Assembly: GCA_030832185.1 (NCBI GenBank)
Contig: JAURJQ010000022.1
Coordinates: forward strand, 124,001-188,000
Length of the DNA stretch: 64,000 bases
Direction of reading: 5' to 3'
Source of the DNA: Chitinophagales bacterium
GTDB lineage: Bacteria > Bacteroidota > Bacteroidia > Chitinophagales > JADJOU01
Part shown: positions 61,124 through 64,000 of the stretch, piece by piece
Position numbering within the stretch: position 1 is the stretch's first letter
How the letters are laid out: the number at the start of each line of letters is the position of its first letter
Translations under genes and position numbers: made by a program
Notes under the pieces: generated by a model
Database searches by the model: none
The model's input: the letters and a program-made list of their open reading frames with translations, nothing else
Told to the model about the DNA's origin: nothing

Positions 61124-64000
61124 ATGCGTTTTTCTTCCATATTAATAGTAGGAATATCATGTATACTGCTCTCCTATTATAGTTCCGCTCAGTCCAATTC
61201 TATACATAATGATGTGTTAAGAAATTACCAACAAGCCATTCAATTCACTCAAAATCAAGATTATAGGCAAGCATATCAGTTTTTTGAGCTCTTGAGCAAT
61301 CTGCCGATACCTGAAAATCAAGTTGGTCAGTTGGCATTTTTTAAGCAGGAAGCGACTTATTACAAAGCTTATCTCGCAGGCAAACTTCAACTACCTGAAG
61401 CTGAGCAGAATCTACTTCAACTCTATGATAGAACGCATGACTCTAGAAAAAGTCAACTAGCCTATCATTTAGCGGATTTTTATTTTAGTAAAGAAAGTTA
61501 TGATCAAGCAGAAAAATGGTATGAAATCACAAGTGAAGACGCACTTAATGAAGAATGGAAGGACGATTACTATTTTAAATCGGGCTATTCACTCATGGAA
61601 GGCAATAAAGAGGATAAGGCAATAAAGCTGTTAGAAAAAAATCTAGAACTCAAGCAATCAAAATACAAATCAGAGGCAGCTTATTATCTTGGTGTTATCT
61701 ATTTTAATAAAAAGGATTATGCCAAGGCTGAAGGCTATTTACAATCCATAAAAAGTCAAGACCAAACCAAAGGAGCCAATTTCATCCTAGCACAAATACA
61801 ATTTCTCAAGAAAAATTATCTCGAAGTCATCAAACTTCTCAAAAATGATAACACTGAAAGTCAAGGGAAAAATCAGTTGATGGGGAAAAGTCATTTTGAA
61901 CTTAATAACTTTAAAGACGCTGAGATATACTTAGCTAGACACCTGGTTGAATCAAATAAAGTAAGCCCAGAAGATATGTATCAATTGGCTTTTTCTGAGT
62001 ATAAAAATGGTAATTACTCAGTAGCAGTAGATCATTTTAAAGAGCTTCAACTCAGCAATAGCTTCGGACAATACGCAATGTATGCTCTCGCAGACTGCTA
62101 TCTCAAAGCGAATAATAAACAAAATGCCTTGGCGGCCTTCCAGCAGGCTAGTCAGCAGAATCAAGACCCAATAATAACTGAAGAAAGTAAATTTCATGTA
62201 GGAAAGTTAAACTACGATCTTAAAAATTACAATCAATCGACAGACAACTTCTTTGATTTTACCACTAACTATCCCAATTCGAAACATGATAAAGAAGCCT
62301 GGGATTTATTGACACTCTCTCTTCTCAATACAAATAACTATCCTCAAGTGATAGGAATTATAGAAAAAAATCCAAAGATACAAGAAGGTAATGAGGTCTT
62401 ATATCAAGAGGTATGCTTTACCCATGCAGTCAATGCTAATAACAATGGCGATACCGCTACTGCATTAAAATACTTGAAAAAGGCGATTTTGAATCCTTTT
62501 GATAAAGCGCTAGAAGCAGAATCAAGATACCTACGAGCCGAAATCTTTTACAAAGGAGGGCAAATAGAGGATGCCACAAAAGAATACAATGAAGTCTATC
62601 GAATTCTGATAAAAGAAAAAATACTTTTTGCCCAGAACGCCACTCTTTTTAATGTGCATTATGGTCTTGGGTATTGTGAGTATTCCAAGCGAGATTTTGA
62701 TGCCGCATTGACTCAATTTATCAACTGCTCTAAAAACTATATATACTCTCAAAATGCGCCTATATCTAATACCATGCAGGATGTAGATCTACGGATGGCC
62801 GATATTTATTTTATGAATAAAAAATATGACGAGGCCTATAAGCAATATTCAAAAATATCCCTAAGAAGAGGGCAAGGCTATGATTATGCTACCCTTCAGA
62901 AAGCTAATATAGATGGGATAAAGAAAAATTTTAAAGATAAAATCACAACACTGAGCAAATTAATGCGGGAAGTTCCCAATTCTATCTATTTCAATGATGC
63001 TCAGTATCAGTTAGGTTTGGCCTATGAAGACGATCGAAATTTCGATATGGCTGTGCAGACATACTCTGATATTATCAATAAATCTAAATCACTGGAATAT
63101 ATACCAAAATCACTCATGCGTCTGGCGACTATATATTACAATAACCAAAATCTAAATGAAGCTCTCAATAAATATACCACTATTGTCAAGTCTCATATTA
63201 ACTCCCCTGAGGTCGACCCTGCACTAAAAGCTATCAAAGAAATATATATAAGCCAAGGGAAACCAGATGAATATTTGACATTTACCTCTTCCCTTCCTAG
63301 TTCTAAACATCTAGGGGTTACCGAACAGGATAGCCTTCTTTTCGAATCTGGTGAAGAACTCTATGCCAATCAGAACTACGATAATGCTATTGTTATTTTA
63401 AATAAATATTTAGAAAAATTCCCACAAGGTATTTTTAGTATTAAGGCGCACTATCTCAAAGCTGAGTGTTTTTCTGCTAAGAAAATGTATGCCGAAGCTA
63501 TCGATGAATATGAAAATTTGACGAAAGAAAATAATCATCCTTACTATGAAAGAGCTGTAGTGAAGACTGCCTATTTTCATTACAATAATAGCAAGGACTA
63601 TAGCAAAGCAAAAACGCTCTACCAAAAACTGCAGGCTATCGCTTCCACTTTTCAAAACAAGCAGCTAGCTAAAATAGGTATTCTAAAATCTAGCTATCGG
63701 TTGAAGAACCACCTCGAAGTCATTGAAATAGCAAAACTCATCGAAGGAGATGAGAACATAAGCCAAGATATAAAGTCTGAGGCGATATACTTTAAAGCCA
63801 TCTCGCTCTACCATACACAAAACTATAAGACGGCTATTCCTATCCTGGAGACACTCAGTAAAGATAAAAGCAGCAGTAAGGGCGCAGAATGCACCTATTA
63901 TTTAGCTTCTTCATATCATCATCTAAAAGACTATAAAAAATCAAATGAAATACTATTAAAATCTAAGGATGAATATGGTTCTTACGAGTCATGGGTCGTG
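61124..64000 (+). CDS. Large secreted TPR-repeat protein, 5' part (runs off window)
   Basis: From ATG 61124 the frame stays open for 959 codons to the window edge. A signal peptide (about residues 1-23, ending SSAQ) is followed by many tetratricopeptide repeats with the W/Y..G.A pattern (AAYYLGVIYFNKKDYAKAEGYL, YQLAFSEYKNGNYSVAVDHF, AQYQLGLAYEDDRNFDMAVQTY, AHYLKAECFSAKKMYAEAIDEY). It probably forms a long periplasmic solenoid that mediates protein contacts; very large TPR proteins of this kind are common in Bacteroidota. It is divergent from oppA, with 193 bases between. Confidence 0.88.
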   Translation, partial: MRFSSILIVGISCILLSYYSSAQSNSIHNDVLRNYQQAIQFTQNQDYRQAYQFFELLSNLPIPENQVGQLAFFKQEATYYKAYLAGKLQLPEAEQNLLQLYDRTHDSRKSQLAYHLADFYFSKESYDQAEKWYEITSEDALNEEWKDDYYFKSGYSLMEGNKEDKAIKLLEKNLELKQSKYKSEAAYYLGVIYFNKKDYAKAEGYLQSIKSQDQTKGANFILAQIQFLKKNYLEVIKLLKNDNTESQGKNQLMGKSHFELNNFKDAEIYLARHLVESNKVSPEDMYQLAFSEYKNGNYSVAVDHFKELQLSNSFGQYAMYALADCYLKANNKQNALAAFQQASQQNQDPIITEESKFHVGKLNYDLKNYNQSTDNFFDFTTNYPNSKHDKEAWDLLTLSLLNTNNYPQVIGIIEKNPKIQEGNEVLYQEVCFTHAVNANNNGDTATALKYLKKAILNPFDKALEAESRYLRAEIFYKGGQIEDATKEYNEVYRILIKEKILFAQNATLFNVHYGLGYCEYSKRDFDAALTQFINCSKNYIYSQNAPISNTMQDVDLRMADIYFMNKKYDEAYKQYSKISLRRGQGYDYATLQKANIDGIKKNFKDKITTLSKLMREVPNSIYFNDAQYQLGLAYEDDRNFDMAVQTYSDIINKSKSLEYIPKSLMRLATIYYNNQNLNEALNKYTTIVKSHINSPEVDPALKAIKEIYISQGKPDEYLTFTSSLPSSKHLGVTEQDSLLFESGEELYANQNYDNAIVILNKYLEKFPQGIFSIKAHYLKAECFSAKKMYAEAIDEYENLTKENNHPYYERAVVKTAYFHYNNSKDYSKAKTLYQKLQAIASTFQNKQLAKIGILKSSYRLKNHLEVIEIAKLIEGDENISQDIKSEAIYFKAISLYHTQNYKTAIPILETLSKDKSSSKGAECTYYLASSYHHLKDYKKSNEILLKSKDEYGSYESWVV

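Overview
This window is an AT-rich chromosome segment of a member of the Bacteroidota. The evidence is type IX secretion (T9SS) sorting domains on three large secreted proteins, a PorG-like (DUF6089) outer-membrane protein, HmuY-like proteins next to a TonB-dependent receptor, a fused phosphoglucose/phosphomannose isomerase, a single-gene MnmE, and upstream boxes of the Bacteroidota promoter type (TTG/TTTG, about 18-19 bases, TAnnTTTG). I see no tRNA, rRNA, CRISPR array or complete insertion sequence. The window is mostly ordinary chromosome with a few decayed accessory patches.

Layout. 0-6.5 kb: 5' part of argS, a coiled-coil protein, ilvE, a possible HolD-like protein, ppx, a DUF983 protein, adk and obg. 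6.5-7.1 kb: a graveyard with a broken DNA methyltransferase and an unidentified fragment. 7.1-11.6 kb: a minus-strand cluster (GT-C-like membrane protein, 2OG oxygenase, alpha/beta hydrolase, CBS protein, nadK). 11.7-13.8 kb: rpoN and a membrane protein. 13.9-19.4 kb: a 1523-residue T9SS type B PKD protein, divergent from a secreted M43-like protein that has lost its zinc-binding residues. 19.4-22.4 kb: prolyl-hydroxylase-like oxygenase, mnmE, add. 22.4-24 kb: an ORF6N pseudogene with a perfect internal hairpin, a short ssb and a zinc-ribbon protein. 24-29.5 kb: GT-C-like membrane protein, cca, miaA (carrying two palindromic elements in frame) and an MFS transporter. 29.5-29.8 kb: a gene-free stretch with a candidate structured RNA. 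29.8-37.2 kb: O-methyltransferase, FabK-like, DnaJ, SCO, YraN, Pgi/Pmi, a lipoprotein, recQ.

37.3-41.2 kb: rplU-rpmA, a sufD without sufBC, a PorG-like protein and a MORN-repeat protein. 41.2-49.5 kb: a minus-strand run gyrA - TPR protein - HmuY-like T9SS protein - TonB receptor - HmuY-like lipoprotein, which looks like a heme (or related ligand) capture system built downstream of gyrA. 49.7-52 kb: alpha/beta hydrolase, YitT protein, nth. 52-61 kb: a tightly packed minus-strand envelope cluster (oppB, oppC, PASTA protein, T9SS type A protein, mltG), preceded by a 39-codon small ORF and a separately terminated oppA. 61.1-64 kb: the first 959 codons of a large TPR protein.

The most notable items are the two DSRxxGND-encoding palindromes inside miaA, the inactivated M43 protease, the paired HmuY/TonB locus, the hairpin in the broken ORF6N gene, the structured RNA near 29.7 kb, and several promoter -7 boxes placed only 5-6 bases before a start codon. 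Function assignments rest on reading motifs by eye; no database search was run.
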